DNA from: Domibacillus indicus | GTDB lineage: Bacteria; Bacillota; Bacilli; Bacillales; Domibacillaceae | DNA length: 64,000 nucleotides | Assembly (NCBI RefSeq): GCF_023715895.1 | Contig: NZ_JAMBOO010000006.1 | Coordinates: forward strand, 62,001 to 126,000 | Direction of reading: 5' to 3' | Shown: positions 43,486 through 51,452 of the stretch, in pieces | Layout of the letters: every line of letters begins with the position of its first letter | How positions within the stretch are numbered: the stretch's first letter is position 1 | Notes under the pieces: generated by a model | The model's database searches: none | Told to the model about the DNA's origin: nothing | Seen by the model: the letters and a program-made list of their open reading frames with translations, nothing else | Position numbers and translations under genes: made by a program

Positions 43486-43505
43486 TCTTTCCCCTCCTCT
43501 GTTTT

Positions 43506-44897
43506 TCAAAGGTGCATAGAAATGTACTTTACTTCCACGTATTCATCGAGCCCATAATGCCCGCCTTCACGGCCAAGCCCGCTTTGTTTCCAGCCGCCGA
43601 ATGGTGCTTGGCTCACAGATGGCAGTCCATCATTGATTCCGACGATTCCATATTCCAGCCCTTCACTGATCCGGATCGCATCGGACAGGTTTTTCGTGTA
43701 CAGATAAGCGGCTAACCCGTATGGCGTATTGTTCGCCCGGCGAATCACTTCATCCATCGTTTGAAACGTGGCAACAGGAGCAAGCGGGCCAAATGTTTCT
43801 TCCTTCATGCACAGCATATCATCTGTTGCGCCGGCAATCACTGTCGGTTCAAAGAAAGTCCCCTGTTCCCCATGCTCATGGCCGCCGGAAAGAAGAACGG
43901 CTCCCTTTAAAACAGCATCTTCTACATGGTCCTTTACTTTTTCGAGGGCAGCTTGATTAATAACAGGACCGATATCGGTACTAGCCTCGAGCCCATTTCC
44001 TACTTTCAGCTTTGAAACGGCCTCAGCGAGTTTTCCTGTAAACGCCTCGGCGCATGACTCATGAACAAATACACGGTTTGTGCAAATGCACGTCTGTCCT
44101 GCATTGCGGTATTTCGAGGCAACTAGTCCTTCAACTGCCTGATCGAGATCCGCATCCGGCATCACGATAAAGGGAGCATGGCCGCCAAGCTCCAATGACA
44201 GCTTTTTCATCGTATCTGCCGCTTTTTTCATCAATAGCTTGCCAACACCCGTCGAACCCGTGAAGGACAGCTTGCGGATACGGCCGTCTTCCATCCATGT
44301 ATCACCGATTTCTGCTGGATCGCCCGCTACAACAGCAAGCACATCACGGGGAATGCCTGCTTCGTAAGCCAGCTCGGCCAGCTTGAAGGCAGTCAGAGGC
44401 GTGAATTCAGAAGGCTTTACAACGAACGTGCATCCGGCTGCAAGTGCCGGTGCCACTTTACGGGTAATCATCGCGGCCGGAAAATTCCATGGCGTAATCG
44501 CTGCAACTACGCCGACTGGCTGCTTTTGAACGATAATCCGCTTGTTTCGGTCTGAAGCCGGAATGGTCTGCCCATACAGTCGTTTCCCTTCTTCCGCATA
44601 CCAGGAAATGTAGCTGTTCGCATACCGGATTTCTCCGAGGGCCTCTTTCAGCGGCTTTCCCTGCTCTTTTGTCATCAGCTCTGCGAGTTCCTTCTCTGAC
44701 TGGCTGATCAGGCGGTGCCAGTTCATCAAAAGAACACTGCGCTCTTCCGCTGTCCGCCCTGACCATTCCGAAAAAGCATTGTACGCAGCGTCTGCTGCCT
44801 GCTTCGCTTCCTTTCGTCCTTGTTTTGGCAACCGGCCCACGATCTGTCCGGTTGCCGGGTTGATCACTTCGATGATGTCAACAGCCGCTGCGTTCAT
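43506..44897 (-). CDS. gabD: succinate-semialdehyde dehydrogenase
   Basis: 463 residues of the aldehyde dehydrogenase family. The glycine-rich FTGSTGVGK, the catalytic glutamate in LELGGHAPF and the catalytic cysteine in GQTCICTNR are visible, and the last is the GabD-type context. It oxidises succinate semialdehyde (or malonate semialdehyde if the substrate is beta-alanine). The ATG at 44897 overlaps the stop of gabT. Confidence 0.9.
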   Translation of the reverse strand: MNAAAVDIIEVINPATGQIVGRLPKQGRKEAKQAADAAYNAFSEWSGRTAEERSVLLMNWHRLISQSEKELAELMTKEQGKPLKEALGEIRYANSYISWYAEEGKRLYGQTIPASDRNKRIIVQKQPVGVVAAITPWNFPAAMITRKVAPALAAGCTFVVKPSEFTPLTAFKLAELAYEAGIPRDVLAVVAGDPAEIGDTWMEDGRIRKLSFTGSTGVGKLLMKKAADTMKKLSLELGGHAPFIVMPDADLDQAVEGLVASKYRNAGQTCICTNRVFVHESCAEAFTGKLAEAVSKLKVGNGLEASTDIGPVINQAALEKVKDHVEDAVLKGAVLLSGGHEHGEQGTFFEPTVIAGATDDMLCMKEETFGPLAPVATFQTMDEVIRRANNTPYGLAAYLYTKNLSDAIRISEGLEYGIVGINDGLPSVSQAPFGGWKQSGLGREGGHYGLDEYVEVKYISMHL

Positions 44898-44899
44898 CA

Positions 44900-46222
44900 T
44901 TACCCCTCACTTCCCATTACCTTTTCTACTTCCTGCAAAGCCGTATTTAAGTTTACAATCAGTTCCTTAATTTCTGTTTCGTTAATGATCAGCGGCGGTG
45001 CAAACACAAGCGTGTCCTGCCCATCAAATGTGACAGACCGGCAAATCAATCCGTGCTTTGCTGCCTCGGCCACCACTGTTGGTGCAAGCGGCTCGCTGCC
45101 GGCCGGCGTGGCCAGTTCGACCGCACCCATTAATCCGCGCGCCCGTACGCTGCGGACAATAGAACGCTCTGCTTTGATCGCCTCAAATCCTTTCAGCAGC
45201 TCCGCTCCCATTCTTTCTGCGTTCGCAACAAGCCCTTCCTGCTCAATGATTTCAATGTTCTTTAAAGCAACAGCACAGGCCATTGGATGTCCGCTGTATG
45301 TGTATCCATGCAGAAGCGTACCTGTAGAAAGATCACCCAGTTCTTTATAAAGAGTCTCAGAAAACACGACGCCGCCAAGCGGTGCATATCCGCTTGTAAC
45401 CCCTTTTGCAAAGCACATCATGTCCGGGACAACTTCATCGTGTTCAATACCGAAAAATGTACCCGTGCGGCCGAAGCCGGTAATGACTTCATCTGTGATA
45501 AACAAAATGCCATATTCATCACAAATGCGGCGCACCTCTTTGAAATATCCGTCCGGCGCGATATGAACACCACCTGCACCCTGAACCGGCTCAGCCACAA
45601 ATGCAGCCACTGTTTCCGGCCCTTCTTCTTCAATAACACGGCGCAGCTCTTCTGTGGACATGTGATCTGCGTAATGAAAGTCCGGCGCGAGTGAATTCGT
45701 AAAATCACGGAATGGCTTTAAGCCGGTTGCGCTGGTCGCCCCAATATTGACGCCATGGTACGCTTTTGTTCTGGAGATAATTTTCTGGCGATCGGGCTGC
45801 CCTTTTAACACCCAGTAGTGGCGTGCGAGCTTATAAGCTGTGTCATTGGCTTCTGATCCGCCCGAAGTGAAAAATACCGCATTTAAATCACCGGGTGCAA
45901 GCTCTGCGATCTTGGCTGCCAGACGGATAGCCGGCTCATTGCTAAAGGATGCGAAAGACGAACTGAATGCAAGCTTTGACATTTGTTCTAACGCTGCTTC
46001 CCCCAGTTCTCTTCGTCCATGTCCGACATTTACATTCCAAAGCGAAGACATTCCATCGATTACTTTTCTGCCGCTTTCATCATACAAATACACGCCTTTT
46101 CCTTCTGTGAAAATAAAAGCAGGCCCGCTTTCCTGCTGTGATTTCACAGCGGAGGTAGGATGAAAAAAGTGCTTTTTATCTAGTTCTGATAGTTCCTGTA
46201 ATTTTGCTTTTTCTTGAATCAT
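44900..46222 (-). CDS. gabT: omega-amino acid aminotransferase (GABA/beta-alanine type)
   Basis: 440 residues, class III PLP-dependent. The PLP region is GSEANDTAYKLARHY, the catalytic lysine is in CFAKGVTSGYAPLG, and the SSFASFSNEP/FTSGGSEAN spacing matches omega-aminotransferases with pyruvate or 2-oxoglutarate acceptors. First gene of the operon, with a sigma-54 promoter and cre-like site upstream. Beta-alanine or taurine instead of GABA cannot be excluded by sequence alone. Confidence 0.85.
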   Translation of the reverse strand: MIQEKAKLQELSELDKKHFFHPTSAVKSQQESGPAFIFTEGKGVYLYDESGRKVIDGMSSLWNVNVGHGRRELGEAALEQMSKLAFSSSFASFSNEPAIRLAAKIAELAPGDLNAVFFTSGGSEANDTAYKLARHYWVLKGQPDRQKIISRTKAYHGVNIGATSATGLKPFRDFTNSLAPDFHYADHMSTEELRRVIEEEGPETVAAFVAEPVQGAGGVHIAPDGYFKEVRRICDEYGILFITDEVITGFGRTGTFFGIEHDEVVPDMMCFAKGVTSGYAPLGGVVFSETLYKELGDLSTGTLLHGYTYSGHPMACAVALKNIEIIEQEGLVANAERMGAELLKGFEAIKAERSIVRSVRARGLMGAVELATPAGSEPLAPTVVAEAAKHGLICRSVTFDGQDTLVFAPPLIINETEIKELIVNLNTALQEVEKVMGSEG

Positions 46223-46353
46223 TGTGATCTTCCTTCCTTGTTTAAATTGCTTGAACTTATTATTTCAAAAAATCTAAATTTTGAAATTACTATTGTCAGA
46301 TTTTATAACAAACTTTCTTTCAACCCTTTTAAATCAATAAAAATATCTCTAAA

Positions 46354-46367
46354 TGGAATCGCTTACA
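46354..46367 (-). promoter_or_regulatory. cre-like site in the gabT leader
   Basis: TGTAAGCGATTCCA on the minus strand, one mismatch from the cre consensus, between the sigma-54 start site and gabT. A CcpA roadblock is possible. Confidence 0.45.
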
Positions 46368-46439
46368 ATATTAGATGAATAAAATTTTGTTATTTTAATA
46401 TACTTTTATAAAATCTTGCATCTCCTTTGTTTTACTTAT

Positions 46440-46456
46440 TGCAAGAAGTGTGCCAA
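46440..46456 (-). promoter_or_regulatory. sigma-54 promoter of the gab operon
   Basis: TTGGCACACTTCTTGCA on the minus strand: -24 TGGCAC and -12 TTGCA with 5-bp spacing, a near-perfect match. The start would be about 46428, leaving a leader of ~200 nt before gabT. Confidence 0.85.
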
Positions 46457-46497
46457 CAGCCGGATGTGCTATACATTCGCGTTTGTCATTTCTTTTG

Positions 46498-46570
46498 ATT
46501 CAAAATGAATTAAAAAAGAAAAGAAAACCGATTCAAAATGAATCAGTTTAATTCATTTTGAATCGGTTTT
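46498..46570. promoter_or_regulatory. enhancer palindromes that also form the regulator terminator
   Basis: Three ATTCAAAATGAAT palindromes (46498-46510, 46531-46543 and, inverted, 46551-46563) lie ~45-110 bp upstream of the sigma-54 promoter, where activator sites belong. The last two also pair into a long stem (AAAACCGATTCAAAATGAAT with its complement, 46525-46570) followed by T-rich DNA: the regulator gene's terminator overlaps its own stop codon. Confidence 0.65.
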
Positions 46571-47950
46571 TATTTTTTGAAGCCGGCGGAAAACAGTCGG
46601 CTGGCTGATCCCTAATGTTTTTGCCATTTGGTAAGTGGAAAGCCCCTTTCTTTCTGCTTGCCGCAGCCATTGCGTTTCCACATCAGCGATCATTTCTTTT
46701 AGTGTTTTTCCTCCCTCCTCAAACAGGGAGAGAGAAGGCCATTGTTCAGGCTGATCAGGTGTTTCCGTATGAAATGACAGCAGGCCCGGTGAAATCACAG
46801 GCTGGTCAGACATAATAACAAGGCGTTCGATTGTGTTTTCAAGCTCCCGTACATTTCCCGGCCAGTGATATGAAAGACATTTTGCCATTGTTTCTGAATG
46901 AAGACGCAGCGCTTTATTGTACTTTTGGTTAAACTGTGTTAAAAACAGCTCGACGAGCATAGGAAAATCTTCTTTTCGTTCACGCAGCGGGGGAATTTCT
47001 ACCGGCACAACATGCAGGCGGTAAAATAAATCTTCGCGGAATTCTCCTCTTTCCACCAGCTGTTTTAAGTCACGATTGGTCGCAGCAACGAGCCGAAAAT
47101 CGACTTTTGTGCATTTGACGGCTCCAATTTTTGTAATTTCCTTTTCCTGAAGGACTTTTAACAGCTTCACCTGCATTTCAAGCGAAAGCTCACCGACTTC
47201 ATCCAAAAACAAGGTTCCTTTGTCTGCAGATTCAATCAATCCTTTTTTGCCTCTTTGACTTGCACCAGTAAAAGCACCCGGCTCATAGCCAAACATCTCC
47301 GATTCCGCCAGGCTTGCGGGAATGGCTCCACAGTTCACTTCAATAAACGCCCCGTCATGCCGCCCGCTTTCCTGATGGATGGCCCGGGCAAAAATGGTTT
47401 TACCCACTCCGGATTCCCCAGAAAGCAGAACCGTTGCTTCACTCGGGGCCACACGCCGCATCGTTTCACGTGCTTTTCTCATTTTCGGGCTGTTTGTGGC
47501 CAGACGGCCAAAAGCTGTTTCCTGTTCACGCAGTTTTTCGATCTCCGACTCGTAACGTTCAACTTTTGACTGCAGCTTCTCATAATCTTCCTTGAGCTTT
47601 TGAATTTCTGTTAAATCATGTGAGAGGCTGATTACACGGACGATGTTCCCCTCACGGTCAAATACGGGAATGCCTTTAGCCATGATCGTTTTCCCGACCG
47701 CTGTTTTTTGCATAAGCTGCACTTCCTGTCTCTGCTCAAGCACTTTTACGGTAACGGATGGGGAAAAAATATTTCTTTGTTCCAGCTCGTAAACGGAGCG
47801 GCCGATCATAGATTCCGAAGATTCTCCGTAAAATTCATCGCTGTTTTTAATCGCACGCAACACAATTCCATTGCCATCCGTTACAATGATATTATCATTG
47901 GATGCATGCAATATCGCTTCAAGCTCAAGTTCTAGATGCGTATGGTCCAT
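46553..47950 (-). CDS. sigma-54-dependent activator of the gab operon
   Basis: 465 residues: an N-terminal PAS domain (about 5-115, NDNIIVTDGNGIVLRAIK), a coiled linker, an AAA+ domain (about 155-390) with Walker A GESGVGKT and the GAFTGAS loop that contacts sigma-54, and a C-terminal Fis-type HTH (STYQMAKTLGISQPTVFRRL). It is convergent-adjacent to, and divergently placed from, the gab genes it likely activates. ATG at 47950 has GGAG eleven bases upstream; a GTG at 47959 is less likely. Confidence 0.92.
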   Translation of the reverse strand: MDHTHLELELEAILHASNDNIIVTDGNGIVLRAIKNSDEFYGESSESMIGRSVYELEQRNIFSPSVTVKVLEQRQEVQLMQKTAVGKTIMAKGIPVFDREGNIVRVISLSHDLTEIQKLKEDYEKLQSKVERYESEIEKLREQETAFGRLATNSPKMRKARETMRRVAPSEATVLLSGESGVGKTIFARAIHQESGRHDGAFIEVNCGAIPASLAESEMFGYEPGAFTGASQRGKKGLIESADKGTLFLDEVGELSLEMQVKLLKVLQEKEITKIGAVKCTKVDFRLVAATNRDLKQLVERGEFREDLFYRLHVVPVEIPPLRERKEDFPMLVELFLTQFNQKYNKALRLHSETMAKCLSYHWPGNVRELENTIERLVIMSDQPVISPGLLSFHTETPDQPEQWPSLSLFEEGGKTLKEMIADVETQWLRQAERKGLSTYQMAKTLGISQPTVFRRLQKIKTDSK

Positions 47951-48030
47951 CGCAATCACTACTCCGTTTTTTTGTTTTATTGTATCAAATCAAAAATAGA
48001 GCGACTACGGAAGAAATGGATGAATAACAA

Positions 48031-48927
48031 ATGGATATTAAACACTTGCAATATTTTATCGAGGTTTCAAATTTCAACAGCTTTTCAAAAGCAGCCGATC
48101 ACTTGTTTATCACGCAGCCGACTATCAGTAAGATGATTAAAAACCTGGAAGTGGAGCTTGGCGTGGAACTGTTTGACCGTTCCCGCAAAAAGCTGGTACT
48201 TACTGACGCAGGCAAAATTTTATTGGAGCAGGCAAAGCTTGTTAACAAAGCATTTCGTAATCTGGAAACCGAGCTCGATAATTTGCTGGAGCTGAAAACC
48301 GGACACATTCGAATCGGCCTGCCGCCTATTTTTGATGCGCACTTTTTTTTAAAGGTTGTCGGATTGTTTCATGAAAAATACCCTGGTATTACGTTTCAGC
48401 TAAAAGAAGAAGGTTCAAAATCTATTGAAGATGCCGTGGAACAAAACGAGCTGGATGTTGGTGTGATTGTTCTCCCTACACAAGACGAACTGTTTCATCA
48501 CTTTGCCTTTATGGAAGAAGATTTAATGCTCATTCTCCCTACATCCCATCCTCTTGCCGGACGTGCGGAAATCGATCTGGCATCACTTTCATCTGAATCC
48601 TTTATTTTATTTAATAAAGACTTTGCGCTGAACGATCGGATCATTTCTTTCTGCAATGATGCCGGATTCCAGCCTCGTGTGATTTCTGAAAGCTCGCAAT
48701 GGTCATTTATCGAAGAAATGGTCGCTTCAAAGCTTGGCATTTCCCTTCTTCCAGAAAGCATATGCCGGCATTTAAGCGATCACGTTTGTACAGTGAGAGT
48801 GGTCAACCCATCGATCAATTGGAATTTGGCTATTATTTGGAGAAAAAATCAATATTTATCCTATGCAGCTAAGGAATGGCTTTCATTCACTAAGAAAGAG
48901 CTTTCAAAAGCGGCTTCTCTCCAATGA
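48031..48927 (+). CDS. LysR-family regulator (CidR/YwbI-like)
   Basis: 298 residues: N-terminal winged HTH (about 1-60, FNSFSKAADHLFITQPTISKMI) and a LysR effector domain (about 90-290). Closest in my memory to CidR/YwbI, which regulate holin-like cid genes, but no cid genes are near. It is divergent from the sigma-54 activator. A GGATG-containing ribosome site precedes the ATG. Confidence 0.82.
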   Translation: MDIKHLQYFIEVSNFNSFSKAADHLFITQPTISKMIKNLEVELGVELFDRSRKKLVLTDAGKILLEQAKLVNKAFRNLETELDNLLELKTGHIRIGLPPIFDAHFFLKVVGLFHEKYPGITFQLKEEGSKSIEDAVEQNELDVGVIVLPTQDELFHHFAFMEEDLMLILPTSHPLAGRAEIDLASLSSESFILFNKDFALNDRIISFCNDAGFQPRVISESSQWSFIEEMVASKLGISLLPESICRHLSDHVCTVRVVNPSINWNLAIIWRKNQYLSYAAKEWLSFTKKELSKAASLQ

Positions 48928-48936
48928 AGCCGCTTT
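48907..48936 (+). terminator. terminator after the LysR gene
   Basis: Stem AAGCGGCTTC / GAAGCCGCTT followed by TCTTTT. Confidence 0.8.
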
Positions 48937-49073
48937 CTTTTATGCCGTTTATTTATGAATGAAAACATTTACATAGATAAAAGCTATACTAAAAATGAAA
49001 AACAACCATTTTACTTACATTGTAAACGGGCGTACACTGAGAGCGTGATTCCAACATGGAAGGATTGAAAACC

Positions 49074-49604
49074 ATGAGCGCAGTAAAAGAAGCGATCAAA
49101 ACACGTGAAAGCCGCATCGTACATACCGACCAAGTATTGTCATGCGATTTAAATAATTATCAAACTTTATTCGGCGGCGTGCTGATGAAAAAAATCGACA
49201 GCGCTGCCTGCCTGTCTGCAAGACGCCACTCTCGCGTAAAACAGTGCGTGACTGCTTCAACCGATTCCATCGACTTTTTAGATTCGATTCGTGAAACGGA
49301 TTCGGTTTGCGTTGAGTCGTTCGTTACTTATACAGGCCGGACATCAATGGAAGTGTTCTGTAAAGTGATTGCCGAAGATATCGGCACAGGCGAACGCCGT
49401 ATTGCAGCCACTGCTTTTTTAACCTTTGTAGCTATTGGCGAGGATAAAAAGCCTGTCGAAGTACCTGGCGTCATTCCTGAAACCGAAGAAGAAAAGTTTT
49501 TGTTTGAAACAGCAAAAGACCGTGCGGAAATGCGTAAAATCCGCAGAACAAAAAGCAAAGAACTTGCTGAATACATGACTCTGAAAAAACCGTGGGACAG
49601 ATAA
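49074..49604 (+). CDS. acyl-CoA thioesterase (hotdog fold)
   Basis: 176 residues with a 4HBT/hotdog fold: NNYQTLFGGVLMKKIDSAAC is the typical loop with the catalytic Asn/Asp region, followed by strands around TASTDSIDFLDSI. It resembles YkhA-type broad acyl-CoA hydrolases. ATG at 49074 has GGAAGGA nine bases upstream; ATG at 49056 lacks one. Confidence 0.85.
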   Translation: MSAVKEAIKTRESRIVHTDQVLSCDLNNYQTLFGGVLMKKIDSAACLSARRHSRVKQCVTASTDSIDFLDSIRETDSVCVESFVTYTGRTSMEVFCKVIAEDIGTGERRIAATAFLTFVAIGEDKKPVEVPGVIPETEEEKFLFETAKDRAEMRKIRRTKSKELAEYMTLKKPWDR

Positions 49605-49617
49605 AGGAGGAACGAGA

Positions 49618-49992
49618 ATGATTACAACATTGTGCAGTATTGATGAATTAAAAGAAGCGAAAACGGCGCTTGTCGATTTGCAGGATTCTTACCCTGCTCT
49701 TTGTGAAAAGTTCGTTCATGTAGCCGGATTAACACGCTCACTTCAGTTAAAGTATCAGTATATGGGCTGCTTGATTATGGACGAAAATTCTGATGACTGC
49801 ATCCCAAATATTCCATACAGCTCTGTGCTTCGCCTTTATAAAAAAGAAGTTCAAACGCTGAAAAACGATGAGCATATTGATGCCTTGAAAAAGCTTTTCC
49901 GTTCATTTAAAGAAACAGGTTATGCGAAAATCAGCCTGCTTGCTCTTGGCCGTTCACCTGAATCTCTTATCGGGGCATCAAGCGTAAAATAA
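49618..49992 (+). CDS. hypothetical protein downstream of the thioesterase
   Basis: 124 residues, soluble and helical, with two cysteines near the middle (GCLIMDEN, DCIPN). Not recognised. It lies 13 bp after the thioesterase, with AAGGAGGAA before its ATG, so the two are probably co-transcribed. Confidence 0.65.
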   Translation: MITTLCSIDELKEAKTALVDLQDSYPALCEKFVHVAGLTRSLQLKYQYMGCLIMDENSDDCIPNIPYSSVLRLYKKEVQTLKNDEHIDALKKLFRSFKETGYAKISLLALGRSPESLIGASSVK

Positions 49993-49996
49993 TCAG

Positions 49997-50028
49997 AACC
50001 AGGAGAACTCTTCCTGGTTTTTTTGTTT
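49997..50028 (+). terminator. terminator after the thioesterase operon
   Basis: Stem AACCAGGA / TCCTGGTT then TTTTTT. Confidence 0.85.
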
Positions 50029-50055
50029 TTCAGCAGGCCTGTATTCAAAAAGCAA

Positions 50056-50087
50056 AAAGAATCTCCTTTTTACGAGAGATTCTTTTT
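50056..50087 (-). terminator. terminator of the DUF1836 gene
   Basis: Stem AAAGAATCTC / GAGATTCTTT with a T-run on the plus side and A-run on the other; it overlaps the gene's stop region. Confidence 0.65.
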
Positions 50088-50621
50088 TTCTGCCAGCTGA
50101 TCGACCAGCTTTTCTGCTGTTTTGCGGTACATGTTGCTCATATGAACAAGAGCTAGGATCTGCATGATCTGGCCAAGCTCATCGGTACGAGCCGTAATGT
50201 CTTCGATCCGGCCGGCAATATCTGCCCTTCCATGCTTCACGTTATCAGCCGCTACTGTTAAAAATTCTTCATAAAAAGAATCCAAATCAATGTCACCGAT
50301 CCGCTCATTAATACCGGAGAGAGTTGTTTTAATGTCGTTGATCGACAATGACCCTTTCAACTGGTAAATAAGGCTGATCAGCAGCAGATGCTCTTTCGAA
50401 TACTTTTTTTGCTGAATAGGAAACAACAGTTTTCCTTTTGCATAGTTGTTGATCATTGTTTTTGTTAATACTTTTTCTTCTTCATTCCGCGTCGAGCTTT
50501 CGAATGTTCGTTCGAATAATTGAATAACCTGATCCATGTATAAGTCAATACTCGGTATCTTATCCGGTGTCAACTGGTTATCAAGATGAAGTTCATTTAA
50601 AACGTCTGTCAGTTTTCCCAC
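50070..50621 (-). CDS. DUF1836 protein
   Basis: 183 residues, helical. The N-terminal part has a MerR-like helix-turn-helix feel (TKTMINNYAKGKLLFPIQQKKYSKEH, followed by a dimerising helical region). DUF1836 proteins are unassigned regulators of Firmicutes; this may be a transcription factor. ATG at 50621 precedes GGGAAA; the preceding ribosome site is weak. Confidence 0.75.
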   Translation of the reverse strand: MGKLTDVLNELHLDNQLTPDKIPSIDLYMDQVIQLFERTFESSTRNEEEKVLTKTMINNYAKGKLLFPIQQKKYSKEHLLLISLIYQLKGSLSINDIKTTLSGINERIGDIDLDSFYEEFLTVAADNVKHGRADIAGRIEDITARTDELGQIMQILALVHMSNMYRKTAEKLVDQLAEKKNLS

Positions 50622-50759
50622 ATAAACACCTGCTTTTTAGATCGTTATATTACTTTTATTATAAGGGAATATCCTCCACATGTAAAACTTGACTATATAA
50701 CATAATAAAAGTATCATAATATGTAGTTATAAAAACTACATGCAACAGGAGGAATGTCC

Positions 50760-51404
50760 ATGACCTCTCTTATTCGCGAACCAATCAATGCCCTTACTCA
50801 CTGGTTTGGAGCATTTTTATCTGTAGCTGCTCTTGCTGCGATGCTGCTTAAGGCTTCTACAACCGGCTCTGCACTGGCCCTTTTAGCTGTATCGGCCTTT
50901 GGCATCAGCTTAATTCTTTTGTACTCAGCTTCTGCGCTTTATCACTCCGTTATTGCGTCTGACGCGGTGATTGCCCTTTTCAGGCGCTTGGACCATTCGA
51001 TGATTTTCGTGCTCATCGCCGGCTCTTATGCACCCTTTTGCTTGATCAGCCTGCATAGCCGGACCGGGTTGATTTTATTTTGGATCGTCTTAGCCGCAGC
51101 TGTTTTAGGTATTTTGTTTAAAATGATTTGGTTCACCTGCCCGAGATGGATGTCAACCGCTCTGTATATATTCATGGGCTGGATGGCTGTGTTTGTTTTT
51201 TCCCCGCTTGCTTCAAGCATGGAAACTGGCGGTCTTGTCCTGCTTGTAGCTGGCGGCATTTTTTATACGATCGGCGGCATCATTTATGGGCTGAAGCCGT
51301 CCTGGATGCAATTTGGACAGATGGGCTTTCATGAAATTTTCCACATTTTTATTTTACTTGGCAGCCTCGCTCACTTTTGGAGTGTGTTTATTTACGTCCT
51401 TTAA
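50760..51404 (+). CDS. haemolysin III family membrane protein
   Basis: 214 residues with seven transmembrane helices of the HlyIII/PAQR family: SASALYHS, RRLDHSMIFVLIAGSYAPF and the C-terminal HEIFHIFILLGSLAHFW, where conserved Ser, Asp and His residues bind zinc. Role in the cell unclear. ATG at 50760 has AGGAGG seven bases upstream; the ATG at 50754 is too close to it. Confidence 0.88.
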   Translation: MTSLIREPINALTHWFGAFLSVAALAAMLLKASTTGSALALLAVSAFGISLILLYSASALYHSVIASDAVIALFRRLDHSMIFVLIAGSYAPFCLISLHSRTGLILFWIVLAAAVLGILFKMIWFTCPRWMSTALYIFMGWMAVFVFSPLASSMETGGLVLLVAGGIFYTIGGIIYGLKPSWMQFGQMGFHEIFHIFILLGSLAHFWSVFIYVL

Positions 51405-51412
51405 CTTCAATA

Positions 51413-51446
51413 AAAAACCACGGGCTCGCGAGTCCCGTGGTTTTGT
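51413..51446. terminator. bidirectional terminator
   Basis: Stem AAAACCACGGG / CCCGTGGTTTT between converging genes. Confidence 0.85.
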
Positions 51447-51452
51447 CCGATT

